Position numbers and translations under genes: made by a program. Positions 1-5,077 of a stretch of DNA of 5,077 nucleotides are shown one piece after another (the first letter of the stretch is position 1; every line of letters starts with the position of its first letter). The notes under the pieces were generated by a model. That model was not told where the DNA came from and did not search any database. It saw nothing but the letters and a program-made list of their open reading frames with translations. Source of the stretch: Bifidobacteriaceae bacterium (GTDB lineage Bacteria > Actinomycetota > Actinomycetes > Actinomycetales > WQXJ01); assembly GCA_031272565.1 (NCBI GenBank), contig JAISTN010000241.1, positions 1 to 5,077 of the forward strand. The letters are read 5' to 3'.

Positions 1-174
1 CACCGCCATCGCCGTCTTGATCCGAGGGCTGTCGTCGATGTCGATTTCGCTTTGGCTGTGCTGGCGGCCGGTCTCGGTCTTGCCGCATCCCTTGGGTCCC
101 CGTATGAGCAGCGCCCCGACGGCCGCCAAGAGGCGTTCGACCATGGGATCCAAAGTCCTGGGGACGTACTCCAT
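1..174 (-). CDS. N-terminal fragment of a P-loop ATPase (AAA/DUF4143-like), cut by the window edge
   Basis: Reading from the ATG at 174 down to base 1 gives 58 uninterrupted codons starting MEYVPRTLDPMVERLLA. A clear Walker A motif, RGPKGCGKTET, sits at about residues 29-39, followed by a Q-S-E-I-D-I-D-D stretch and the edge. An N-terminal 'Y-x-P-R' start, a short helix, a hydrophobic strand (GALLIRGP) and GPKxCGKT so close to the N terminus is the pattern of the AAA ATPases that carry a C-terminal DUF4143 domain, usually about 400 residues. The family is common in actinobacteria and anaerobes, and its cellular role is poorly known. Only the P-loop is visible here, so the DUF4143 part is an inference. 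I see no Shine-Dalgarno sequence before the ATG, so translation may be leaderless or start elsewhere. The gene lies on the same strand as the sugar operon but after a 134-bp gap with its own repeats, so it is probably a separate unit. Confidence 0.72.
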   Translation of the reverse strand, partial: MEYVPRTLDPMVERLLAAVGALLIRGPKGCGKTETGRQHSQSEIDIDDSPRIKTAMAV

Positions 175-190
175 GGCAACGATGCTAGCG

Positions 191-251
191 CTAACTCTGG
201 CATTTGAAGGTCTTTCAGTCTGGCAAACAGAGCTTATTCAGTCTGGCAAAC
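191..251 (-). repeat. Three tandem copies of a 15-bp motif at exact 23-bp spacing, upstream of the ATPase gene
   Basis: The 15-mer TTCAGTCTGGCAAAC (minus-strand reading GTTTGCCAGACTGAA) occurs identically at 214-228 and 237-251. A degenerate copy sharing the core TCTGGCA lies at 191-205, again shifted by exactly 23 bp. A possible fourth remnant at 260-266 (TCCAGTC, 6 of 7 matching) keeps the same period. On the minus strand these sit 17 to about 77 bp upstream of the ATPase start codon, where a promoter or operator is expected. Each intact copy contains TTGCCA, a near match to a -35 box, but I cannot find a good -10 at the right distance. The regular spacing suggests protein binding sites, but the function is unknown. 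Confidence 0.7.
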
Positions 252-308
252 GGGACCATTCCAGTCCAGGGCCTGAGAGCAGAGACAGTGAGCCCGAGGC
301 GGCGGGGG

Positions 309-1313
309 TCAGGGGTGCAGGCCGAAGGTTCGGCTTGAGGCTTCCAGGTGCCCGATGGCGCCCGCGGGCAGTTGGTCCGGCTCGCAGCCCGCTAGTTGGG
401 CCAGGGCCAGCAAGACGGCGCCCGCCACCGGGGCCAACTGGGGCTGGACCAGGCGGGCCCGGGGGAAGTCCCTTGCCACGGCGGCCGTCAAGGCCTGCCG
501 GATGGCGGCGGCCCGCAGCAGGCCGCCCACCAGCGCCACCTCAAAGCCGCCCGGTGCCTGCCCCAACTCCAAGGCCCGGGCCACGGCGCCGATGTCGGCC
601 GCCAAGTGCTCACCGGCCTGGTCAACCAACCCGGCAGCCACGGCATCTTCGGCTTCCGCCGCCGCTACCACCAGCGGTGCCAAGGCCGCGATGGCGGTGC
701 GGTCCCAGCGGCCCTCGCCGGTGCCGTCCAGGATCTGCAGCGGGTGGCTGATGCCCAGCGCCGGGAGCAGCGCCTCACGCAGGGCGGTGCGCGGGCCGCG
801 GCCGTCTTCCGCCCACAACACCGCGCGCACGCCCTCCAAGGCCAGCCAGTGGGCCGAACCCTCGTCACCGAACAGCGAACCCCAACCGCTGGCCAGCCAC
901 TCGCGGCCCTGCGTCAGGCGGCCAAAGCAGGACGTGCCGGTGCCAGCAATCAGCACAATGCCGGGCCGGCCGGCCAGACCCCCGGCCAGGGCCACCCGGC
1001 AGTCGTGGTCAACCAGCGCCGCCCGGGCTGCCGGCCCCAGGGACGGCTCCAAGAGCCGGCGCACCTGGTCCCGGCCATCCTCGGTGACCACGCCGCCGGA
1101 GCCGACAAAGACGGCATCGGGCACCGCCCCGCCGGCCCCCGCCAAAGCCTCCCTGATGGCCTGGTCGTAACCCGCCTGGGCCTTTGCCAAACCAACTCCG
1201 TCCGGGTTGCCCGGCCCACCGGTGCCCACAGCCAGGATGCGGCCGGTCTGATCCGCCACCGCCGCCATGGTCTTGGTGCCGCCGGTGTCGATTCCCAGAA
1301 CATGGCCGCTCAT
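309..1313 (-). CDS. BadF/BadG/BcrA/BcrD-family sugar kinase, N-acetylglucosamine-kinase-like
   Basis: This is a 334-residue cytoplasmic kinase of the ASKHA (actin/hexokinase/Hsp70) fold. The phosphate-1 motif GIDTGGTKT is at residues 7-15. The VDHDC segment around 101-105 puts D104 at the likely catalytic base. The phosphate-2 motif GTGTSCFG is at 124-131. The family signature GWGSLFGDEGSAHWLALEG spans about 143-161, and the adenosine-motif VGGLL is at 262-266. The GDEGS signature and the length are those of BadF/BadG-type N-acetylglucosamine kinases rather than ROK kinases, since there is no ROK zinc-binding cysteine cluster. The expected reaction is ATP-dependent 6-phosphorylation of an amino sugar or hexose; the exact substrate cannot be read from sequence. 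It is the last gene of the four-gene operon. Its ATG overlaps the preceding TGA as ATGA, with no obvious ribosome binding site of its own, so it is probably translated by coupling to the isomerase gene. Company with mannose- and glucose-phosphate isomerases leaves open a plain hexose substrate. Confidence 0.88.
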   Translation of the reverse strand: MSGHVLGIDTGGTKTMAAVADQTGRILAVGTGGPGNPDGVGLAKAQAGYDQAIREALAGAGGAVPDAVFVGSGGVVTEDGRDQVRRLLEPSLGPAARAALVDHDCRVALAGGLAGRPGIVLIAGTGTSCFGRLTQGREWLASGWGSLFGDEGSAHWLALEGVRAVLWAEDGRGPRTALREALLPALGISHPLQILDGTGEGRWDRTAIAALAPLVVAAAEAEDAVAAGLVDQAGEHLAADIGAVARALELGQAPGGFEVALVGGLLRAAAIRQALTAAVARDFPRARLVQPQLAPVAGAVLLALAQLAGCEPDQLPAGAIGHLEASSRTFGLHP

Positions 1314-3094
1314 TGTGGGCCGCGTCCCGGCTTGATGAAGGCGGTCAGCACCTTGACCGGGCCGTCCGCGCTGAGCTTGACCTGGCCGGCTGCCGCAGGC
1401 ACCACGAACGTCTCCGCGTAGTGGTAGGTGCGGGCCGTGCCGCCGGCCTCAACCGTGACGGCCTGCCCCTCCACCAGGCTCATCACCTGCACGCTGCCGT
1501 TGGTGGGGAACTCGAACTGGCCGGGGCCAAATTCGATCCGGTGCACATCGTAGAAGTGCAACGGGTGGGTTGGGACGTGCACCAACTGCCAGCCTGGGCC
1601 CTGCTCCAGCACCTCCGGGTGGGAGACGAACTCCCTGGTGACGCGCTCGCCTTTGCGGTCAAAGTAGAGGTTGGCCATGCCCCGTTCGATGTTGATGGGT
1701 CGCGGCTTGCCATCCAAGTCCAGGCGCAGCCAGTCATAGAGCTTGAACGTGAAGATGTATGGCGTGGCGCTGATCTCAAGCACCAGGTTGTTGATGCCGG
1801 AACAGTGGATGGTGCCGTGCGGGATCAAGAACAGGTCGTGTTTGGCGGCCGGGTGGGTTTGGACAAAGCGTTCAATGTCGACCTCTTCGGCTGCCGCCGC
1901 GGAGTGCTCCAGGGCGGCCCGGAAAGCCGCCGGGTCGATGTCTTCCTGGAAGCCTAGGTAGACCCGCGCGCCGGGTTCGGCATCCAGGATGTAGTAGGTC
2001 TCGTCCTGAGTGAAGCGCTCGCCAAAGTGCTCGCGGATGTAGTCCGGGCGCGGGTGCACCTGGACGGACAGGTTGCCGCCGGCGAAGGTGTCCAGGAAGT
2101 CGAACCGGATTGGGAACTCAGGGCCAAACCGATCGGCTGATTCACCCAGCATGGCCGTGTTGTCATGGAACAACAAGGTGTCGAACGGCACCTCCAACGC
2201 CAGGCCGTCGCTGGCCAGCACCAGGCCGTTTTCCGGCGCGATCAACTCGAAGGACCAGGCGTAGTTCGGCACGTCCTGCGGTAACTGTGGCAGGCGTTGC
2301 TTCATCCATTGGCCGCCCCAAGCGCCGGGCTCAAACCAGGGCCGGGCCCGCAACGGGGTGTGCACCAGTTCGCTCAAGGCCGCCCGCAGGTCGTGGCCGC
2401 GGATGGCGGTGGGCTGGTCCGGCCGCTGTTCGTCCACCAAGACCTCGATGGCCGCCAGCAGGCCCTGCTTGTGGCGGTTCACCACGGGCCAGTCGACAAA
2501 GTAGTTGCGCTTGTAGGCCGCCTTGGGGTTGGCGACCACGCTGGTGCCCAGGTTGGTGGGCTGGCCGGCCCGGGCCCGGAACTGGATCTCGTTCTTGGGT
2601 ACCTCCAGCCACACCAGCGGGCCCTCCCAGCCGGCCAGGGCGGCGCCAGGGCCGTACAGCACCGTCACGTCCGTGCCGCCGGGCGCCAGGGCGGCCAGCT
2701 TGGCGGGGTCGAAGAACTCGGCCAACTGGCCGGTGAAGGCGGTGCCAAAGATCGGATCGTCGCCGCCCAGGTTGGGCGCCACCAGTTGTTCGATCTGGGC
2801 CGCCGGGCGCAGGGCGGTGGCAATGTCGATCCAGGTGGAAGTGACGCCATTGTTGGCCCAGGCGGCCGTCATCTGGTCGCGGAACTGCTGCCAGAAGACG
2901 CCGGGGTAGCCGTCGGCCACGATCAAGCCGCGGGCGGGCAACAGGGCGGTGATGGCGGCGTGGCCCTCGACGATCTGGCCTGGGCCGATCTCATGGACCG
3001 GGTAGATGTCGTAGGTGCCTTCGGCATGGCTGGGCCGGGCGGGCAGCACCGGCTGGCGGGTGCGGCGCTGCTCGATGAGCTGGTCACTCTCCAT
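1310..3094 (-). CDS. manA: Long class I mannose-6-phosphate isomerase with N-terminal kinase-like domain
   Basis: This 594-residue protein should interconvert mannose-6-phosphate and fructose-6-phosphate. The C-terminal half (from about residue 250) is a type I phosphomannose isomerase: RPWFEPGAWGG at 251-261, FPIRFDFLDTFAGGNLSVQVHP at 327-348, FTQDETYYILD at 361-371 and IPHGTIHCSG at 424-433. Q345, H347, E365 and H430 match the four zinc ligands of the family. The N-terminal 250 residues, including ADGYPGVFWQQF at 60-71, YGPGAALAGW at 147-156 and VPKNEIQFRARAG at 165-177, form the extra domain typical of the roughly 590-residue form. It resembles a P-loop kinase but has no intact Walker A. 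I chose the ATG at 3094 over one 60 bp upstream because a GAGG motif lies 7 nt before it and the first 20 residues of the longer version are low-complexity. It overlaps the upstream cupin gene by 11 bp and the downstream kinase by 4 bp. Symbol given by function; canonical ManA is shorter (about 300-400 residues). Confidence 0.92.
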   Translation of the reverse strand: MESDQLIEQRRTRQPVLPARPSHAEGTYDIYPVHEIGPGQIVEGHAAITALLPARGLIVADGYPGVFWQQFRDQMTAAWANNGVTSTWIDIATALRPAAQIEQLVAPNLGGDDPIFGTAFTGQLAEFFDPAKLAALAPGGTDVTVLYGPGAALAGWEGPLVWLEVPKNEIQFRARAGQPTNLGTSVVANPKAAYKRNYFVDWPVVNRHKQGLLAAIEVLVDEQRPDQPTAIRGHDLRAALSELVHTPLRARPWFEPGAWGGQWMKQRLPQLPQDVPNYAWSFELIAPENGLVLASDGLALEVPFDTLLFHDNTAMLGESADRFGPEFPIRFDFLDTFAGGNLSVQVHPRPDYIREHFGERFTQDETYYILDAEPGARVYLGFQEDIDPAAFRAALEHSAAAAEEVDIERFVQTHPAAKHDLFLIPHGTIHCSGINNLVLEISATPYIFTFKLYDWLRLDLDGKPRPINIERGMANLYFDRKGERVTREFVSHPEVLEQGPGWQLVHVPTHPLHFYDVHRIEFGPGQFEFPTNGSVQVMSLVEGQAVTVEAGGTARTYHYAETFVVPAAAGQVKLSADGPVKVLTAFIKPGRGPQ

Positions 3095-3476
3095 GTTCGG
3101 GCCTCGCGTAGTCGTCCTCGTAGCGCACGATGTCGTCCTGCTGCCAGTTGCCAAAGGCTACCTCAAGGACGCGGACGGTGCCTTTCAGGCTGCCCAGGCG
3201 GTGCTTGCCGTTGGCCGGGATCCAGATCTCGTCACCGGCCTTAGGCTCCCACTGTTCTTCCCCGATGTGGACCGTGCCGCCATCGTCCAGCACAATCCAC
3301 AGTTCGCCGCGGCCGGGGTGCGATTGCAGGGAGAGCCGCTGACCTTCCTTGACCTCCATCAAGGAGACGGTGACGGGGTAGTTGTGGGCGTACTGCCGGA
3401 AGCGGCCCCAAGGCCGGACGGTCTCGGTGATCTCGGGGCCGTTGGCCGGGATTTCGCCGGTGATTTGCTCTGTCAT
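3084..3476 (-). CDS. Single-domain cupin, like the C-terminal domain of type II mannose-6-phosphate isomerase
   Basis: This 130-residue protein closely follows the cupin domain found at the C terminus of bifunctional mannose-1-phosphate guanylyltransferase/mannose-6-phosphate isomerases (MannoseP_isomer family). Diagnostic stretches are VRPWGRF at 20-26, EGQRLSLQSHPGRGELWIVL at 44-63, AGDEIWIPANGKHRL at 80-94 and the end motif DDIVRYEDDYAR at 114-125. Q51, H53, E58 and H92 are plausible metal ligands. The usual histidine-rich HxHRxEHW reads HPGRGELW, so two commonly conserved histidines are replaced. Stand-alone members are usually labelled phosphomannose isomerase-like, often without direct proof of activity. 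The ATG at 3476 is supported by AGGAGAGG at 3482-3489, 5 nt upstream. It is the second operon gene, 19 bp after the glucose-6-phosphate isomerase and overlapping the long mannose-6-phosphate isomerase by 11 bp. The role could be a second isomerase, an epimerase-like activity or a sugar-phosphate-binding accessory; I cannot choose between these from sequence. Confidence 0.87.
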   Translation of the reverse strand: MTEQITGEIPANGPEITETVRPWGRFRQYAHNYPVTVSLMEVKEGQRLSLQSHPGRGELWIVLDDGGTVHIGEEQWEPKAGDEIWIPANGKHRLGSLKGTVRVLEVAFGNWQQDDIVRYEDDYARPEHGE

Positions 3477-3481
3477 GATTG

Positions 3482-3489
3482 CCTCTCCT
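3482..3489 (-). promoter_or_regulatory. Strong ribosome binding site for the small cupin gene
   Basis: The minus strand reads AGGAGAGG, 5 nt before the ATG at 3476. The reading frame stays open upstream into the isomerase gene, so this site is what fixes the start at 3476 and gives a 130-residue product that begins just before the conserved RPWG segment. Confidence 0.8.
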
Positions 3490-3495
3490 AGGGGT

Positions 3496-4134
3496 TCAGT
3501 TGGCCAGACCGGCCAGGTGTTGGGCCCGGGGCAGCACCGCCGGGCCTTGTGGCCCGGCCACCACCACCTGGCGGAAGTTGTTGTCGGCAATGGCGCCATA
3601 ATCGTGGCCGGCCTCGGCCGGGTAGACGCCCAGGTAGACGAAGGGTTCGGTGCCGGTGTTGACGGTGCGGTGGGCGGTGTGGCCGGGCACGTAGACAATG
3701 CCGCCCGCGGCCAGCGGCACGTAGCCGTCCTGGCCGTCTTCGGTCTCCAGCAGCAGGCCGCCGGCGCCGCTGATGCCGATGTAGACCTCGGCTGCGGCCC
3801 GCCACGAGTGATAGTGGCCCTTGGTCAGGTAGTACTCCTGGCCCACGCGGCCGGGATAGAGGGTGCCCAAACCGAAGCGGAGGGCGCCATCGCCGCTGTC
3901 GCGCTCCACGGAGGCGACCGAGTAGACCAGGGGATCGCCCTGCGCCAAGGCGGCCTCGAAGGCGGCCTGGTCGGCGAAGCAGCCGCGGAGTTGGCTGAGG
4001 TGCCGCTCCGAGGCGTCCGCCCCACTGAGCGTGCCGGTGGCCGCGTCGATCTGGTGGGCTAGCAGGTCTGAGGTGAGGTCTAACAAGACTGGTCTCCGCC
4101 CTTGGGTCTGGGTGTTGTTGGCAGCGGACGCCAC
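3496..4134 (-). CDS. Cupin-type (archaeal-like) glucose-6-phosphate isomerase
   Basis: The product converts glucose-6-phosphate and fructose-6-phosphate, using a metal-bound cupin barrel instead of the usual SIS-fold Pgi. The family signature is plain: YYLTKGHYHSWRAAAEVYIGISGAGGLLLE at about residues 101-130, then GGIVYVPGHTAHRTVNTG at 144-161. H107, H109, E116 and H155 are the expected metal ligands. Characterised members from Pyrococcus and Thermococcus are about 190 residues. The frame opens with a GTG at 4134 (212 residues), which has no ribosome binding site. An in-frame TTG at 4086 gives 196 residues, closer to the family length, and has GGCGGAG 7 nt upstream (4094-4100). The first 16 residues of the longer form look non-conserved. 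The outer start is listed because the predicted promoter would place the mRNA 5' end almost at the GTG, making leaderless translation possible. It is the first operon gene, divergent from the DeoR regulator. Confidence 0.9.
   Translation of the reverse strand: MASAANNTQTQGRRPVLLDLTSDLLAHQIDAATGTLSGADASERHLSQLRGCFADQAAFEAALAQGDPLVYSVASVERDSGDGALRFGLGTLYPGRVGQEYYLTKGHYHSWRAAAEVYIGISGAGGLLLETEDGQDGYVPLAAGGIVYVPGHTAHRTVNTGTEPFVYLGVYPAEAGHDYGAIADNNFRQVVVAGPQGPAVLPRAQHLAGLAN
4094..4100 (-). promoter_or_regulatory. Candidate ribosome binding site for an internal TTG start of the glucose-6-phosphate isomerase
   Basis: The minus strand reads GGCGGAG, followed after 7 nt by an in-frame TTG at 4086-4084. 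Starting here would give a 196-residue protein beginning next to the conserved part of the family and a 5' leader of about 50 nt. It competes with the unsupported GTG at 4134. Confidence 0.45.
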
Positions 4135-4143
4135 CGGGGAGAT

Positions 4144-4172
4144 ATGATACTAGTGCACAGTCCAAATGTGAA
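4144..4172 (-). promoter_or_regulatory. Sigma70-type promoter of the sugar-phosphate operon
   Basis: On the minus strand TTCACA (4172-4167) and TATCAT (4149-4144) each match the consensus hexamer at 5 of 6 positions and are separated by 17 bp. Transcription would start near 4134-4138, at the edge of the isomerase gene. The -35 box lies inside the left half of the palindrome at 4165-4182, so a bound repressor would block polymerase directly. Confidence 0.65.
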
Positions 4173-4182
4173 AGTTCACATT
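4165..4182. promoter_or_regulatory. Perfect 18-bp palindromic operator, probably for the divergent DeoR repressor
   Basis: AATGTGAA-AG-TTCACATT is an inverted repeat with 8-bp perfect arms and a 2-bp centre. It stands out as AT-rich in very GC-rich DNA and lies between divergent transcription units. DeoR-family repressors typically bind such sites next to their own gene. The left arm contains the operon's -35 box, and the site lies 46 bp upstream of the regulator start codon, so control of both units is likely. Confidence 0.75.
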
Positions 4183-4216
4183 CATAACAGCGGTGTTCTC
4201 ACCGTCAGACAGCGGC

Positions 4217-4222
4217 AGGAGG
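4217..4222 (+). promoter_or_regulatory. Ribosome binding site that fixes the regulator start
   Basis: A consensus AGGAGG ends 5 nt before the GTG at 4228. The frame is open further left, including an ATG at 4144, but this site and the family's usual N terminus favour GTG 4228. Confidence 0.85.
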
Positions 4223-4227
4223 TTGGC

Positions 4228-4998
4228 GTGCGCAGCGAAGAACGGCGGGCCGCCCTGCTTGACCTGCTGTTGGCGCAAGAGACGGCCGGCATCGAGGACC
4301 TGTCCGGGCGGTTTGGCGTTTCCCACATGACCATCCGGCGGGACCTGGCGGCCATGACCGGGCAGGTAGCCGTGGAGCGTGGCCGGGTTCGCCTGGCGCA
4401 GGATTCCGGCATCGAACCGCGCTACGCCGCCAAACAGCGGGTCAACGCCGCTTTGAAGGCCCGGATTGCCCGCTACGCGGCGGAGCACTTTGTGGACGAT
4501 GGCGATGTCATTCTGCTAGAGGGCGGCACCACCGTCACGGCCATGGCCCGCTGCCTGGGCACCAAGCGCGACCTGACGGTGGTGACCAACGGCCAGTTCA
4601 CCCTGGGCGAACTGGCCCGGCTGTTGCCCGGCGCCACCGTCATGTCGACCGGCGGCGTGCTGCGCGACCTGTCCTTCACCTACGTGGGTCCGGCGGTCGA
4701 AGAGTTCTTGCGCGGCATCCACGCCCGCACCCTGTTCGTGTCCGCCACCGGCTTCACCCTGGAACACGGTTTCACCGACCCCAACCCCCTGGAGGCGCAG
4801 GTCAGGCGCTGCATGGCGGCCTGCGCCGAGCGCGTGGTGGCATTGGTCGATTCAACCAAGTTCGGTGTGGTCTCCCTGGTCACGGTGACGCCGCCCGATG
4901 GCGTGGACGTGCTGGTAACAGACCCGGCCGCACCGCCGGCCGCGCTCAAGGGTTTGCGCCAAGCCGGGGTCGACGTCCACGTCACCCCCGGCCCCTGA
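4228..4998 (+). CDS. DeoR-family transcriptional repressor
   Basis: This 256-residue cytoplasmic regulator is the usual length for the DeoR/GlpR family. It starts RSEERRAALLDLLLAQ, the typical first helix. The helix-turn-helix covers about residues 21-43, with recognition segment VSHMTIRRDLAAM at 31-43. The C-terminal sugar-phosphate sensor domain (DeoRC) shows LLEGGTTVTAMA at 96-107, VVTNGQFTLGELA at 118-130, STGGVLRDLSFTYVGP at 140-155, GFTDPNPLEAQVRRCM at 181-196 and VALVDSTKFG at 204-213. These are the expected ligand-pocket signatures for a phosphorylated sugar inducer. The usual wing 'GxxxRxHGGA' is replaced by QVAVERGRVRLA, a shorter, divergent version. GTG 4228 is chosen for its AGGAGG and correct N-terminal length. 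It is divergent from the four-gene sugar-phosphate operon, with a perfect palindrome between them, so the inference is that it represses the operon and itself and is released by a hexose phosphate made or consumed by those enzymes. Confidence 0.93.
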   Translation: MRSEERRAALLDLLLAQETAGIEDLSGRFGVSHMTIRRDLAAMTGQVAVERGRVRLAQDSGIEPRYAAKQRVNAALKARIARYAAEHFVDDGDVILLEGGTTVTAMARCLGTKRDLTVVTNGQFTLGELARLLPGATVMSTGGVLRDLSFTYVGPAVEEFLRGIHARTLFVSATGFTLEHGFTDPNPLEAQVRRCMAACAERVVALVDSTKFGVVSLVTVTPPDGVDVLVTDPAAPPAALKGLRQAGVDVHVTPGP

Positions 4999-5077
4999 CG
5001 GACTGCGCCGCCCCGGTCAAGGTATTGCTGGTCAAGCCGCAAGATTGGGGCAATGCGGTATAGTTTTGCAGATGAAT
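4999..5077. other. Right flank without a supported gene
   Basis: No coding region is supported after the regulator stop. A 7-bp direct repeat GGTCAAG occurs at 5015-5021 and 5030-5036. TATAGT at 5059-5064 (plus strand) resembles a -10 box and is followed by an ATG at 5072, so a plus-strand gene could begin at the edge, but I see no convincing -35 box and only two codons of it. There is no hairpin followed by a T-run, so the end of the regulator transcript is not marked by an obvious intrinsic terminator. Confidence 0.3.

Noticed and set aside
184..195. Short palindromes GCTAGC and TAGCGCTA just upstream of the ATPase ATG
   Set aside because: They are 6-8 bp, single-copy and overlapping. They could be part of an operator but are not distinguishable from chance.
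253..267. Inverted repeat GGAC...GTCC after the kinase stop, as a terminator
   Set aside because: The arms are only 4 bp, the loop is 7 bp and no T-run follows on the minus strand, so it is too weak to call.
17..751. Plus-strand open frame covering the left edge and the repeat region
   Set aside because: It runs opposite the Walker A ATPase start and the kinase C terminus, and most of its translation is proline- and arginine-rich noise.
396..1421. Long plus-strand open frame (341 codons) opposite the sugar kinase
   Set aside because: It lies antisense to a kinase with all family motifs. Its translation is rich in Q, G, A and R and has no recognisable domain, which is typical of shadow frames in GC-rich DNA.
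3095..3154. Upstream ATG extension of the long isomerase by 20 residues
   Set aside because: The added residues are threonine- and arginine-rich with no conservation signal and would deepen the overlap with the cupin gene to 71 bp. The ATG at 3094 has a GAGG at good spacing.
2297..3244. Long plus-strand open frame (315 codons) opposite the mannose-6-phosphate isomerase
   Set aside because: It is antisense to a confidently identified enzyme, has low-complexity composition, and shows no ribosome binding site or family motif.
4144..4227. ATG at 4144 as the start of the DeoR regulator
   Set aside because: It would place the operator and an AGGAGG inside coding sequence and add 28 residues before the standard DeoR N terminus. 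The GGGGAG before it is only 2 nt away.

Overview
This window is high-GC DNA, with mostly GC-rich third codon positions, tightly packed genes and GTG (possibly TTG) starts. Together with protein families that match actinobacterial versions, this suggests an actinomycete-type bacterium (Actinomycetota). That assignment is an inference; there is no rRNA or marker gene here.

The core is a four-gene sugar-phosphate operon on the minus strand, read from about 4140 down to 309. In order it encodes a cupin-type (archaeal-like) glucose-6-phosphate isomerase (about 3496-4134), a small one-domain cupin related to the C-terminal domain of type II mannose-6-phosphate isomerases (3084-3476), a long class I mannose-6-phosphate isomerase with an extra N-terminal kinase-like domain (1310-3094), and a BadF/BadG-family N-acetylglucosamine-kinase-like sugar kinase (309-1313). 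Gene spacing is 19 bp, then an 11-bp overlap, then a 4-bp ATGA overlap, so the four are almost certainly co-transcribed and partly translationally coupled. No transporter or glycosidase is present, so the entering sugar is not identified. The set would phosphorylate an unphosphorylated hexose or amino sugar inside the cell and interconvert mannose-6-P, fructose-6-P and glucose-6-P.

A DeoR-family repressor (4228-4998) is transcribed divergently on the plus strand. The gap between the two units holds a perfect 18-bp palindrome (4165-4182). It overlaps the -35 box of a good sigma70-type promoter for the operon (TTCACA - 17 bp - TATCAT), which is the layout of a repressor that controls the operon and probably itself.

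At the left edge (1-174, minus strand) is the start of a P-loop ATPase that looks like the AAA/DUF4143 family and runs out of the window. The 134-bp gap between it and the operon (175-308) contains a 15-bp direct repeat, with a third degenerate copy and a possible fourth remnant in strict 23-bp register. The right flank (4999-5077) has no supported gene. I see no tRNA, rRNA, CRISPR array, insertion sequence or convincing intrinsic terminator.
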